The position numbers were made by a program, and so were the translations under genes. The notes below the pieces were generated by a model. That model had not been told where the DNA came from and made no database searches. It saw only the letters and a program-made list of their open reading frames with translations. 64,000 nucleotides of DNA from Eutypella sp. D-1 (lineage: Eukaryota > Ascomycota > Sordariomycetes > Xylariales > Diatrypaceae): contig JAJTTP010000001.1 in the NCBI GenBank assembly GCA_023313575.1, positions 62,001 through 126,000 on the forward strand. Direction: 5' to 3'. Positions 46,893 to 57,266 of this stretch are shown in pieces (position 1 is the stretch's first letter; every line of letters begins with the position of its first letter).

Positions 46893-48017
46893 TGTTGATT
46901 CGCTGGGAGAGAGGAAGAAGAGGCGATCCAAGGGTGTTAACTGGCCGATTGCTTCTTCGTCTGCCTCGTCGTCTGCCTCGTCGTCTGCCTCGTCGTCTGC
47001 CTCGTCGTCTGCTTCGTCGTCTGGTTTGTCTGCGAAGATGCGAGAAAGCGAAAGAATCGCGAAATCGCAGAATCGCAGACAAATCTCTGCCGATTTGAAA
47101 GAGGGGGAGGGAAGTAATTAGGACATCAGGACATGAGAATATCGAGGTAGACGCTGCATTGTTTTTTTTTGGAGGGTGGCTTGAGCGTGCAATTCCGAAG
47201 AAACCGGAGTAAGAAATAATGAATTGTGTGTTTGCGTTGTACGTAGCTTTTAAATAACTACCTAGGTAGGTATGTATAGATGATGATGAGAAAGGTGAAG
47301 AGAATAAGAGAAGGAGAGAAGAAGAGAATAATAGGAAGAGAGAGCCAACCAGTCCAGTCCAGTCTCTGTCAGTCTTGGTGGTTAATAATAACTTTTGTCA
47401 CTTACACTTTTTTCGGGGTTGCAGGTTGGTTCGCGACTGCCAGCTCTCTGGAGACTGACTGCACTGCACACTGCTTTCCTTTCCTAAAAAGCCAATGGCC
47501 CTTTCCTTTCCTAACCTAGCAACGCAATGTACCTACCAACCTTGGAACACCCAACGAACCTATCAGGTCAAAGTATTTCTATTTTAACCAATGAGAGTGG
47601 GGTTTGGATAAAGCTATGCTGATTATATAAGCGGATAAGACAGCGGACGTTGCCGATTTCCTTCTTTCCCCACCTTATTCAACTATCCCCTCCCGTATTT
47701 CATCGACCCACTCTATATCATTACACAAACCGGGTTATTTAACAAACATGCATAAATAGCAGCTTGGTGGAGCTCGACCATCGTCATCTACAAGGTACTA
47801 ACATATCTCCGCCAAGCCTCCAGTATACAGTAGTACCTCTAGCTACATGTGTGTTACTCCATGAGGTTTACAACTTACCTAACATCCTCCCGTCGTGCCT
47901 AGATCAGATATAACCTTCACATGCAACACGCCACTGGTAGATACTGAACTATCGATTTATATATCTCATACATCTCACACCCAGACATAAAGCTACAGTT
48001 ACAGATCGCCAACCAAA
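46893..48017. promoter_or_regulatory. Divergent SYF1/VMA8 intergenic region
   Basis: The 1.1 kb between two divergent housekeeping genes holds a CCAAT motif (47588-47592) and TATATAA (47624-47630) ahead of a pyrimidine-rich stretch (~47655-47700), an arrangement that suits the VMA8 promoter. A CCTAGGTAGG palindrome is at ~47261. Confidence 0.45.
46957..47016. repeat. 12-bp minisatellite in SYF1 5' leader
   Basis: TCGTCTGCCTCG repeated five times (one base differs in the fifth), 65-125 bases upstream of the SYF1 start. Confidence 0.95.
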
Positions 48018-49247
48018 ATGTCTGGCGCTGCGGTCAGTCCAACCCCCGCCTCCTTCCATCCTCCTCCTTTCTATCCCCTCTCACTCCGAGCGCTATAATA
48101 AGAATAATATAAGAACAATATATGCTACGTTCTGAATACTGATGATGCCTCGTAACAGGATCGAGAGGCCGTCTTCCCGACGCGACAGTCGCTCGGTATC
48201 ATGAAGGCGAAGCTGAAGGGTGCCGAAACCGGGCACAGTCTATTAAAACGCAAGAGTGAAGCTCTAACCAAGTATGTTTCCTTTCTAATAACATCGAAGC
48301 CCTTACTTTACTCATCGTCTGACTCCGAAGTCTTAACGATCTTGAACTAACAACCCCTACCACAGACGTTTCCGAGGTACCTACTCTACATCCACAGAAC
48401 AAATCTGCCCCCTCCGGCTCCATAAAGAAAGAGCCCTCCCGGTTGACCATGGCTTATCTCCCCAGAAATCACGAGACGAATCGACGAGGCGAAGCGCAAG
48501 ATGGGCCGGGTAATGCAGATCGCGGCGTTTTCGCTGGCCGAGGTGCGGTACGCCGTAGGGGGGGACATAGGGTACCAGGTGCAGGAATCGGCGAGCCAGG
48601 CGCGGTTCCGTCTGCGCACCAAGCAGGAGAACGTCTCGGGTGTGCTGCTGCCGGCCTTCGAGAGCTGGTTGACCGAGGGCAACAACGATTTCGGCCTCAC
48701 TGGTCTTGGAAAGGGCGGCCAGCAGGTCCAGAGATGCAGGGAGACCTATGCCCGCGCCGTCGAGACCCTCGTCGAGCTCGCTAGTCTCCAGACCGCTTTC
48801 GTCATCCTGGATGAGGTCATCAAGGTCGTCAACCGAAGAGGTAAAAAAAATAACTGACGACGGGGCTCCCGAGAAGAGAGAGCGTGTCCTGTGCTAATAT
48901 AGGGTGAAACAACAGTAAACGCCATCGAGCATGTGATTATACCCAGAACAGAAAACACCATCAAATGTAAGTCCCTACCGTTCCCCGATAAGCTTCGTTC
49001 GTCACGAGAGAGCTAACTCCGCGCTTTTTTTCTTTTTCCTAAAGACATCAACTCGGAGTTGGACGAGTTAGATCGAGAGGAGTTCTACCGCCTGAAGAAG
49101 GTCGCGGCCAAGAAGGTGCGAGACACGGCCGAGACAGACGCACAGATGAAAGCGAAGAGGGAAGCCGCCGAAGCCGCCGACGATGGGAGCGCGAAGCAGC
49201 CGGCAGATATACTGGCGTCTGCCGAAGACGACGACATCATTTTCTAA
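48018..49247 (+). CDS. VMA8: V-type ATPase subunit D (Vma8), six exons
   Basis: Central rotor-shaft subunit of the V1 sector that couples ATP hydrolysis to proton pumping into the vacuole. Exons 48018-48032, 48159-48271, 48366-48376, 48466-48840, 48916-48966 and 49045-49247 give 255 aa, near-identical in length to yeast Vma8 (256). Sequence in order: REAVFPTRQSLGIMKAKLKG, RRIDEAKRKMGRVMQIAAFS, LAEVRYAVGGDIGYQVQESA, VNAIEHVIIPRTENTIKYI and ELDELDREEFYRLKKVAAKK, forming the long N- and C-terminal coiled-coil helices. All junctions are GT..AG and keep frame. Exon 3 is only 11 nt (encoding RFRE across its borders). The acidic C-terminus is EDDDIIF. Confidence 0.95.
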
Positions 49248-49708
49248 GGCATAATTCTGTATTCCACTCTCATCGGTCGCGCATGGGAGTTTCTTTTTTA
49301 TATTGTTTTTCTCTCTTCACGTTCAGCGGAGTTCTAAGGGCGCGTGTTGTTTTCGTTCTAGTCATAGCCAGTTGTGTCATGACAACCTCCCAGGTTAGGA
49401 TCTTAATGATATTTTAAGTTCTTTGACGATTTCCATGTTTCTCACCGCGTGTTTTTTTTTCTTCTAATGATATTTGTATGAAGGCCACAAAAGCACGTAA
49501 GTAAATCATCCACTTGCTTTCCTTGTTCTAGCTACTGTTGTGTTGTATCGTGAAACCCATGGCCTCTTACGATACAACCCACTTGCATATGCATCACATA
49601 TGCACGTCTACATCTCTACAACCGACGCCGGACACTCCGCATCCAGGGAGATATATATATATATGTAAGAAAAAGAACCCGCAGTCCAGTAGTAATCCAA
49701 CGCATCCA
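49248..49708. other. Spacer between convergent VMA8 and GRF gene
   Basis: Shared 3' flank, T-rich. Nothing else seen. Confidence 0.5.
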
Positions 49709-50821
49709 TCATTCCGACAACGAATAAACCCTCCTGCCAAAAAACACATTAACCTCCTCAGGGCTCAACGGGTCATCCCACTCAAACCTCCGAAACGCAC
49801 AAGCATCCGTAGCGCACTTAAACCAAGGCGTATCCGGCTTCAGCGACGCCTCACCCGTAAGATCCCTGCGGGTCGGGAACCCGCAATCGCAGCGCGGGTT
49901 ATCAGCCTGCACGCCTACGTCATCAGCCCAGCAGATGAACGCGCGACACGTCCCGCAGCGGAAGTATTCGCGCCCGCGATTCCGCGACCCGCTGCCCGCG
50001 GCCTCGCACACTACGTCCGCGTGTCCCGCGCTGCGGTGAGGACACCGCAGCGCTGGCCGCGTGGGGAAACTCGGGTGGTGCACTGGGGAGGGCGGCGGTA
50101 GCGGGGAGGGCGAGCGTGAGCGCGAGTGGCTTAGGCGCCGAGCGAAGAACGGCGGCGGTCGCGGAGCTGGGATTTCGAAGAAATCCGGGTCCTCGCTCCG
50201 GCGTCGCTTCAGGGGCGATATCTCGATCACGTCGTCGTCGGCGTCGGCGTCGTGGAGATGACGCCCGCGGCCGCGGTGGGGGGTATTCCATGCCGCGACC
50301 TCGTCGTCGCTTATGTAGCCTGGCTCCTCTTTCTTGACTACTGGAACCGCGCCGTCTCCTCGGCCTGGCGATGTGGTAGGTGGTACGTGGCCAACACTAT
50401 TATCGTTGGGTTTTCTCCCGCTGCTGCTGGAGTTCAGCGGCGGAGTTGCAGCGCGAGCTGTGCTTGGGCCCGCTACGGCGGTACCAGATACCGGTGCCGG
50501 TGCCGGGAGGGGGGGACTCGGCTCCGCGTCTAGCGTAGCGGAGCGTGCCGTGAACTCGGACAGAGCCGTCCTCTCGGTAAGCGTCCTAGTCGATGCCATA
50601 GTCGGCGCCTCGCTGATTATTCTAGCTCCTTCGTCCTCCTCCTCGGTGTCGCTGGGGATTTCCAGGATCGTCCGGGGAGTTGAGGCTTCTGTGGGGATTC
50701 CTTCCGCCTTGGCTCCCTGCAGCGGCAGCACCTCGACTTGTATGACTATCGTTGCCCTAAGCTCAGTTAGCGAAGTCAAAGGATCCCGCTGAGTGAAGGG
50801 CCGGGTTTCCTTTTCTTACAT
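49709..50821 (-). CDS. Protein with two GRF-type zinc fingers
   Basis: GRF fingers bind single-stranded DNA/RNA ends in repair and topoisomerase proteins. Preferred model: exon 1 supplies only AT (50821-50820), a 63-bp intron (GTAAGA..CTAACTGAGCTTAG) follows, and exon 2 (50756-49709) begins GGCAACG, so splicing creates ATG. This gives 349 aa. The unspliced ORF lacks an ATG until 50599 (289-aa-plus alternative, 296 aa). The first finger (residues ~239-280) has C-P-H, then YFRCGTCRAFICWADD. The second (~290-329) has CDCG, then WFKCATDACAFRRFEWDD. The rest is disordered. TILEIPSDTEEEDE and DDDVIEISPLKRRR look like SUMO-interacting motifs. Partner and pathway are unknown. Confidence 0.72.
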
Positions 50822-51962
50822 GGTGTACTAGAAACCTCCGTGTCCTCCGTTTATTGCTTTCGTCCAGTCAAGTGCAAGTGAGAAGCTTATGTCAACCTTC
50901 CCCCCTCCCCCCCATAGACAAGGTGGAAGGCAGGAAGTGCCTCGTCTATATAACCTGGGGAGAGAGGGTGTCCTCAGCCGCACTCAGAGGAACCGCCCGA
51001 CCTCCTCAATCACAACGGAGAAAATCCGCCTTATCATCTCCATCCTTTCCACATCACCCCCTTCAGGCTCCTTGGCTTGCATGATCGCGTCGTAGGGACA
51101 TCGTGCCCCCATTGGCTCGGCGTGAGACCTTGGGCGGTTGTGTAGCCCCCTTCTCCCATTCGCCTGTATCGCCACGCACGCACCGGACGCCACAGCTGAA
51201 CTGTTAGCGCTCCTGAGCTAGTCCGAACAGGTCGTAAGGCTTTCTTTCCCCTTCTCTCTTACCACGAGGAAGGAGACGGGGTTGGAGGGTGTGCGCGACT
51301 TGAGCATTCGTCGGCGGTTATTTTCAGTGTAAATACTGTTCGCCATTTATAACTCCCTCATGTGACCACTGGCTGGCTGGCTTCCTCGCTTTCACGCCAA
51401 GGGCGCCAATTGTACGGTATTCCGAGGTATCCCCCCTCAGCTGAAATCACCCATGCTGCCACTATAGTGTCACATGCCACATTGCCAGGTTTTAGCAGTG
51501 TGCGGGAAAAGTGAGGGTGTTGTATGTTGGGGAAACTCATTGGAATGTGATGTTGATGTCTTCGAAACTCGCTCCGCTACGTCTTCTCCAAGCAAGCGAT
51601 CAACGGCCCTTTGAATATTGTGGTCTCAGTGACGGGTTGTTTTCACTAAGCTACTTAAGTCTTAGGCGGCTTCCATAACGCTGGCTGAGTAGCTTCTCCT
51701 CAATGCAGCTCTAAATCAAAGCTTGTTGCTGAAAGACATAGATGGAAAGCCTTACTTGGACTACAGAGGTCTTGACATACATGGCTTTTTCAAATGAGGA
51801 TAGGAGGTGGATATCCACACATATTATATGAAGTTCACGAGGCAGTGAGAACCTCTAATTGCCACCTCCTATGAGTAGTTGTGTGAAATCAATTGATGGC
51901 TAGTTTAATACCATAAATACATCTGACAATCTTCCAAACCACCCCTGACGATCTCGGGCCCG
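50822..51962. other. Spacer upstream of the GRF gene
   Basis: No convincing gene. Contains the leader and promoter of the GRF gene at its left end. Short ORFs lack features. Confidence 0.45.
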
Positions 51963-52514
51963 TCACGATTCCTCCGCGAGCTGTCCCTCAACCTCCACCT
52001 CAGCAATAGGGCAAGTTGTCGAGTCGCCGACCATAGTCGGCTCAACGATACACGCGCCGGGGGAAGTATCGCGATCGAGGGCCGTTTTGCCCGTAGCCTC
52101 ATAGGCCGCCATACTCTCATCGCCGTCGCAGGCCCAGGTGCTCCGCAGCGTGAGCAAGAGAGTATCCATATCGAGCAAGACGGTGGTATTAAGATTGCTC
52201 TCGACGAAATTGATACACGCGTGCTCGACCGTCGGGTCGTAGTCGATGATCTTCCCGTCCGTCCCGTTGAGCCGGTACTCGACGTTGCAGGCGTTCAGCA
52301 CGGCCGTCGGGATGTGGCGTGCGAAGAACGAGACCCGGCCCCCGCCGCCCCCCGGCCAGTCCGACGAGATCGCGTTCGAGATGTGCCAGTTCGGCGTCGT
52401 TGTCGATAACTCCCTGCATGACGAGGACTGTCGGATGTTGATGGGGCCCGCGATCGCTACCTGTCCCGCAAGGGATAGATAGAGTGCGACTCGTCCGGCC
52501 CACGATCCGAGCAT
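51963..52514 (-). CDS. Small secreted cysteine-containing protein
   Basis: 183 aa from ATG 52514 (an in-frame upstream extension lacks an ATG that fits better). The N-terminus MLGSWAGRVALYLSLAGQVA is a signal peptide, cleaved probably after AIA-G (~residue 22). The mature part has six cysteines (CRELS, ACNVEY, ACINF, WACDGD, GACIVE, TCPIA), enough for three disulfides, and N-glycosylation sites NGT and NTT. The W-x-I-x-N opening after the first Cys and the LTLRSTWACDGD strand recall a common ascomycete secreted beta-rich fold, but I cannot name the family. Role unknown; cell wall or extracellular. Effector function would be speculation. Confidence 0.65.
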   Translation of the reverse strand: MLGSWAGRVALYLSLAGQVAIAGPINIRQSSSCRELSTTTPNWHISNAISSDWPGGGGGRVSFFARHIPTAVLNACNVEYRLNGTDGKIIDYDPTVEHACINFVESNLNTTVLLDMDTLLLTLRSTWACDGDESMAAYEATGKTALDRDTSPGACIVEPTMVGDSTTCPIAEVEVEGQLAEES

Positions 52515-53498
52515 TGTGGCGGTTTTTCGCGGCTGTGATTCAAGTCGAAGACGAGTATGTCGATGCTTTGTCGTCCTGGATTTGTCTTGGTCACAGTTTA
52601 TATCCCGTGGTAAGGAAGCAGCAGAAAATTGGAATCGGAGGAAGTGGCAATGCATGTCTGCACACTCACACCGGCGCTAGAATTATATAACAAGCCTATA
52701 GTGCCGGCATCGAAGGCAGGGTCTCATCGCGGGCGAATTCCCACGAATATTCACCCTATCTTCGATAATGGATATTAAATGTCCCCAGGCCCATCACATT
52801 CTAGACTTCGAGTCCAAGTCGGGGAAGCAGGTGCGTCTACATTTATCCTTGACTCCCTACTGGTCCCGGACCGCCTATTTAGCCGCAGCCTATATCTACT
52901 TTTATTGTACGCTTCGTAGCTCGATGCTACCTACCTCCTAGGCACTCTTGCCTATAATTATTCTGATAAGCTGAGAGAGGCTATGCATCTACATTTATTT
53001 TCCTGATAGTGCGCTCCCTGGCTGTCATTACTCTGGGCTGCAGCATATGTCGTAAGACCACTGTTCGTCTGGTACTCTACAAGACCTGGTCGCCTTCCGC
53101 GTGGTAACAAGGCCGCGTTAAGCTCTCGATGTTGCACGGTCAAACGAACCTAATCATCTATGACTATACGATGGCTTGAATAAGATAGACTATCATCGAA
53201 TTGAATAGACCAGGATAGTTATGAATATTAACGACCGGCGATGTCCTAAGAATAGATAGGGGCAATGGGGTGGGGACGAGGCATTCAGTGCAGTTCGCTT
53301 ATTTACATTTTTCTATAGCACATAACCTTTTGACTTAGCACGGTAACCCTCTGCAAGTCCTAATTGCGCTGGCTGGGCTGTTGCGCCTAAGCCCGGCCCG
53401 GCCCGGAATTCCGAAGACTCTGGTAAAAATCCCCATACTCTATACCACGAAACACCAGGCTAGGTGATAGCAAGTTACCTACCTAGCGAGCGGGATCT
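52515..53498. other. Spacer
   Basis: No gene seen. A GGCCC repeat (GCCCGGCCCGGCCCGG, ~53393) and CTACCTACC motifs only. Contains the promoter of the secreted-protein gene. Confidence 0.45.
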
Positions 53499-54464
53499 CT
53501 AATCAGAATCATATTGATCATCTACATGCATCAGCATACCGCGTAAACGAGTGAACCCTCCGCCGCCGCCCACGAAGTTGATCTTCAGGGCGGTCCCGCC
53601 CTGCCCATCGCCTAGCTCCGCACGGACAAGCGCCTTCAACGACGCACCGGACTCGCCCGCGAGGTAGAAACTCCGGAGCCGCGGAAAGAGCTGCGGCACA
53701 CTGGCTAATAAAGGCGCGAAGATGGCAGGGGCCACCTCAGGCGGGAGCTCTTTCGGCGTTTCCGGTGGGTCGGGACCTCGGCCTGGGCCTCGGCTTACCA
53801 AACGCGGCGCCTTGGCCCCGTATTCCGTGAACCTGGATGATATGTGCATCTCTAGAAAGTTAACGGCGCTGGGATTCCTATCACCTACGCCATCGGAACT
53901 CCCCACCTGATGCTCGGCGCCTCCGAAAATGCGCCGCAGGTACGTCGTGAACCCCAGACCGACAGCGGGATCCAGTTCCACGACGACGGTGCGAACGGCC
54001 AGAGCATGCTCCCGTATCAGTGTGCTTACGCAATGGTGTCCATCTGCCGCCGTAGTCGGCAAAGAAAGATCTACACGGATCCCACCCGCCACCAGTCGGG
54101 TCCGGCTAAACCGGACAATAGCCTCAGGAAACCAGAGGGACCGCGCCTCAACAGCGAGGCGCCGGCAGATATGCAGGAACGTGGGCGGTACCACCGGTCC
54201 TACTGGTGGTGGCTACAGGAACACGCAGCCGCCGGCGGTCGGCACGTCGATGTTCGTGGGCTCGTAATACCGAGGTGATCTCCACCGGTCGGGGCCCGAC
54301 ACGGTGTAGTAGTGATCCCGCGCGTAGTGTTCTAAGATCTGTTGCCGTAGCTCGGCCGGGATGCGGAAGAGTGGGGATTGCGACTGTGGGTTCGGCTCCG
54401 GCGACGGATCCCGGGCGCCCCCGGTACTGGCGGTAGTTCCGCCCGCGTCTCCCATGGAGCACAT
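53499..54464 (-). pseudogene. Hypothetical protein gene interrupted by one in-frame TAG
   Basis: One reading frame from ATG 54464 to the stop at 53499 (322 codons) is broken only by TAG at 54215-54213 (codon 84). Before it: SPLFRIPAELRQQILEHYAR, an opening like F-box-type/2EXR-like fungal proteins. After it, in the same frame: PPPVGPVVPPTFLHICRRLA then VEARSLWFPEAIVRF, the usual continuation in which a Leu-rich helix follows. The region after ~residue 150 is Gly/Pro-rich, then SVPQLFPRLRSFYLAGESGA. No intron of acceptable size that removes the TAG and keeps frame was found. A single CAG-to-TAG change (CpA to TpA) would explain it. It may be a recent pseudogene, a polymorphism or a sequencing error. 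Confidence 0.6.
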
Positions 54465-55319
54465 AGAAGCGATATTATATATATCGCTAAGCGACCAAGG
54501 CTTCGGTAGGAAGATAGCACAGATGGCGGTATCCGCAGAGGACTGATGTCACGTCAGTACATGACGACAATATCTAACAGAGTTAGGATGACCAGTACCA
54601 GTGAAACCAGATCGGCTCCCTTTTGATCTACAATGCCAGGCAGTGTGTCCCGTGGGGTGTTAATGTATTAGGCAGTCAGTCGCCCACCTGCCCTCTGTAG
54701 AAATCGACATACTGACATAGTTAGATCGAGAGGTGAGAAAAACACGAGAGGAGCCGTAGTGAATCCTTCGCTATGCTGGCTCCTTGGCAGTAGGCCGGCT
54801 TACAGGCCATTTCAAACGCCTCCGTTTTCATCACATACACACGTACGTCCTGTGCGGAGTTTATACAGACTGTGCGTCAAAGAAGCAATGAAAGCATGCC
54901 TTTTTGGACATCTAGTTGGACACAACAGCCGGTTCTTTCATGATAAATTTCGATATCGTAGAGCACCATGTCAGAGTCTAGGATCGTCATCCGTGGACCC
55001 ATCATCTCCACATACTTGGCGCCGCGGGCCCGGGAATAGGTCGGGACAACGACGGCGGCAGCACGGAATGAGCCGTGACTTCAACTCCCCCACCGTGGGG
55101 CCGCTGCCTGGTTTCTCGGGCCCGAGACTTCGGCCATCCCTAGGCAACAACAGCGGGGCATGGTATACATCCGTATAAATAGTTAAGGTTGCAGCATTTG
55201 GTAGGCCGCCGCTTTACGAACTGAATAGCATAGCAAACCCATAGTTTCAAGAAGCTGAAAACTAGAGCAAGGGAAGAGCGGCAAAAGCAAGAAAGAACGA
55301 AAGAAAAAGCAAAAAAAAA
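54465..55319. other. Spacer and promoter of the gene at 55320
   Basis: TATAAA at 55174-55179 lies about 145 bases before ATG 55320; the leader is A-rich. The remaining ~700 bases hold no gene I can support. Confidence 0.5.
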
Positions 55320-55988
55320 ATGGCAGTCCGGTCAACAAAAGAACTCGCAGCAACGCTCCCGCGCAAAGCAGCGAACACAGAGCGACACCGGGCGGTTCTA
55401 AACGCCGCGCCATACCAATACAAATACCAGATCTACAGCCTCGCGGCACAAAACGAAGCAGCGCTGTTGCGTCTCGAGCGAGACATCAACACGGGAGATC
55501 CGTCGGACGAGAACAGCGGGGGCAACTCAGCCGTGGCGAAGGAGGCGGGCAATCGGTTTGCGGGAGGCTCGCTGCGCGACGTCTACGAGTACCACGTTTC
55601 GGCGCGGGACCGGGATCACGGCGTGCATCCGCTGTACTTCATCGTGGCCGATAGCGCGGATTGGAAGACGGATGGGTTGGTGGTTGTGCATCTGGATTGC
55701 GGGTATGTGCAGGGTGGGAAGGAGGGCGGGGAGGATTGTGTGGGTGTGGGACGCTGCGGTGTCGAGTGGGCGGATTCGTGGGGTGTTAATATCGATATTG
55801 GGAATATGGACTGGATGGATCTCAAGGAGATGGAGCAGTCGGATTGGGGCGGGGATGATCCGTATGAGGGGAATGAAGATGGGGATGGGGATGGGGATGG
55901 GGATGAAGATGAGGGTGAGGATGACGATGGTAAAAAGGAGGGCAATGGTGGTAAGGATAAAGAGACCGACAAGTCGAAAGAGGGATAG
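55320..55988 (+). CDS. Hypothetical protein with acidic repeat tail
   Basis: 222 aa, single exon, ATG 55320 preceded by an A-rich leader (nine A's) and a TATA box at 55174. The N-terminal helix-rich part is TKELAATLPRKAANTERHRA and YQIYSLAAQNEAALLRLERD. The middle LRDVYEYHVSARDRDHGVHP then LYFIVADSADWKTDGLVVVH looks like a folded alpha/beta domain. The last ~45 residues are (DG)n/(DE)n then Lys-rich, coded by a GATGGG minisatellite. No signal peptide, membrane segment or known motif. Context gives no clue. It is probably a real gene because the frame stays open with a balanced N-terminal sequence, but the function is unknown. Confidence 0.6.
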   Translation: MAVRSTKELAATLPRKAANTERHRAVLNAAPYQYKYQIYSLAAQNEAALLRLERDINTGDPSDENSGGNSAVAKEAGNRFAGGSLRDVYEYHVSARDRDHGVHPLYFIVADSADWKTDGLVVVHLDCGYVQGGKEGGEDCVGVGRCGVEWADSWGVNIDIGNMDWMDLKEMEQSDWGGDDPYEGNEDGDGDGDGDEDEGEDDDGKKEGNGGKDKETDKSKEG

Positions 55989-56297
55989 GTGACCGTTCCA
56001 GCTTGAGATTCAGAGCACAGTGAACGACAGAGAACCTCTAGGTAAACTCAGCCTCTGTGTACGCCTCTGTGTACAAACATTGACGCTCATCACTTGCTCT
56101 CTCGACTAGTTGGCCCCTCGCTCTATACTTGATTACTACAATTTGTGACGACCAATGTATTCTGGTAGAGTTATTCATTCGTTCTAGTTTGCCCATAGAC
56201 AAAAGGGTATCTATCCACCTACTATTCCGAGACCGCAGCCTTCAGTGGGAAATATGCGTGCGTCGCCTTACACTACCCTACCTACCTACCTTCCCAC
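55989..56297. other. Short spacer
   Basis: 3' flanks of two convergent genes. CTACCTACC repeats near 56280; nothing else. Confidence 0.5.
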
Positions 56298-57266
56298 CTA
56301 CTGGCGCTGGTACGTGACCTTCATGAACTTGGCGCCATCAGCCAACGCCATGCCAGCGGTGTTCTCCTTCGCGGTGATAGCGCCAGCCTCGGCCTCGTAC
56401 TCGATGAAAGCAATTCCCTTGCGTCCGGGAACCAAGCGCACCTCGCGGAAACCCTCGAAGCGGCCGAAGATACCGGTAAGGGCCTCGATGTCGTAGTCGT
56501 CCGGCAGGTTCTGGACGAAGAGAATCTTGTTGGGCGGCAGGTACTCATCGGGCACGACGGTGTTGGCGGCGGGACCCGTGGGCTTGAGACCTGTGCCGCG
56601 TGCTGTCTTGACGGGTCGATTCGCGTCTGTCGCGGATGGAGCGCCAGGGCGCTTGAGACGCTTCTGCTCTTCCTGTGCCTCTGCAGCCTTCTTCCTCTCT
56701 GTTTGCGGTCGATGACGCGTCAGTTTTGTCCTGGTTTATTCGTAATTCCTCAAGAAATGATGCACATACCCTTCTCAGCTAATCTCCTCCGCTGGTGCAG
56801 CTCGAACTCGTGGTCATTGCCGGTGCTCTTGACGGTGGCATCGCTTCTGGACCGGGCGAGGGCGACCTGCATGGGCTTATCGAACAGCTCGAAACCCTGG
56901 ATCTCTTCGATGGCCTGAAGGGCGGACTCGGGCTTTTCAAATACGACGAAGGCCTGGCCCTTGGCCTTCAGGTTCGTCTTGGCGACGATATCGATGATGT
57001 TTCCATACTCGGAGAAGACCGTAGTCAGAGCGGACTTCAAAACTTCGGGCTTGACGCGCTCCTCGAGATTCCGCACGTAGACGCTATACAGGTATCACAT
57101 GACACAGGAACATTGGTTAGTAGCAGAACGCAAACGGGCAAGTTTCCGATATCCGATGGGAAGAACGGGAATAACATAGCCCAGGGAATGAATGAGCCGG
57201 GAAAGCGCGAAAGTATGTGTCGGAGTGCAATGACACATACGTGGTAATAGGCGTGTTGGAGGCCAT
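56298..57266 (-). CDS. U1A/U2B''-type snRNP protein (two RRMs), three exons
   Basis: Binds the stem-loop of U2 (U2B'') or U1 (U1A) snRNA in the spliceosome. Exons on the minus strand: 57266-57241 (26 nt), 57083-56770, 56698-56298; 246 aa. RRM1 (~residues 8-86) has RNP2 VYVRNL and RNP1 GQAFVVF. A Lys/Glu-rich helix HQRRRLAEKERKKAAEAQEE and a Pro/Ala linker follow. RRM2 (~170-246) has ILFVQNL and KGIAFIEYE. This matches the two-RRM architecture and length of the SNF/U1A/U2B'' family. The sequence alone does not tell me which snRNA it prefers. Introns of 157 and 71 bp keep frame; the first intron lies nine codons in. Confidence 0.88.
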
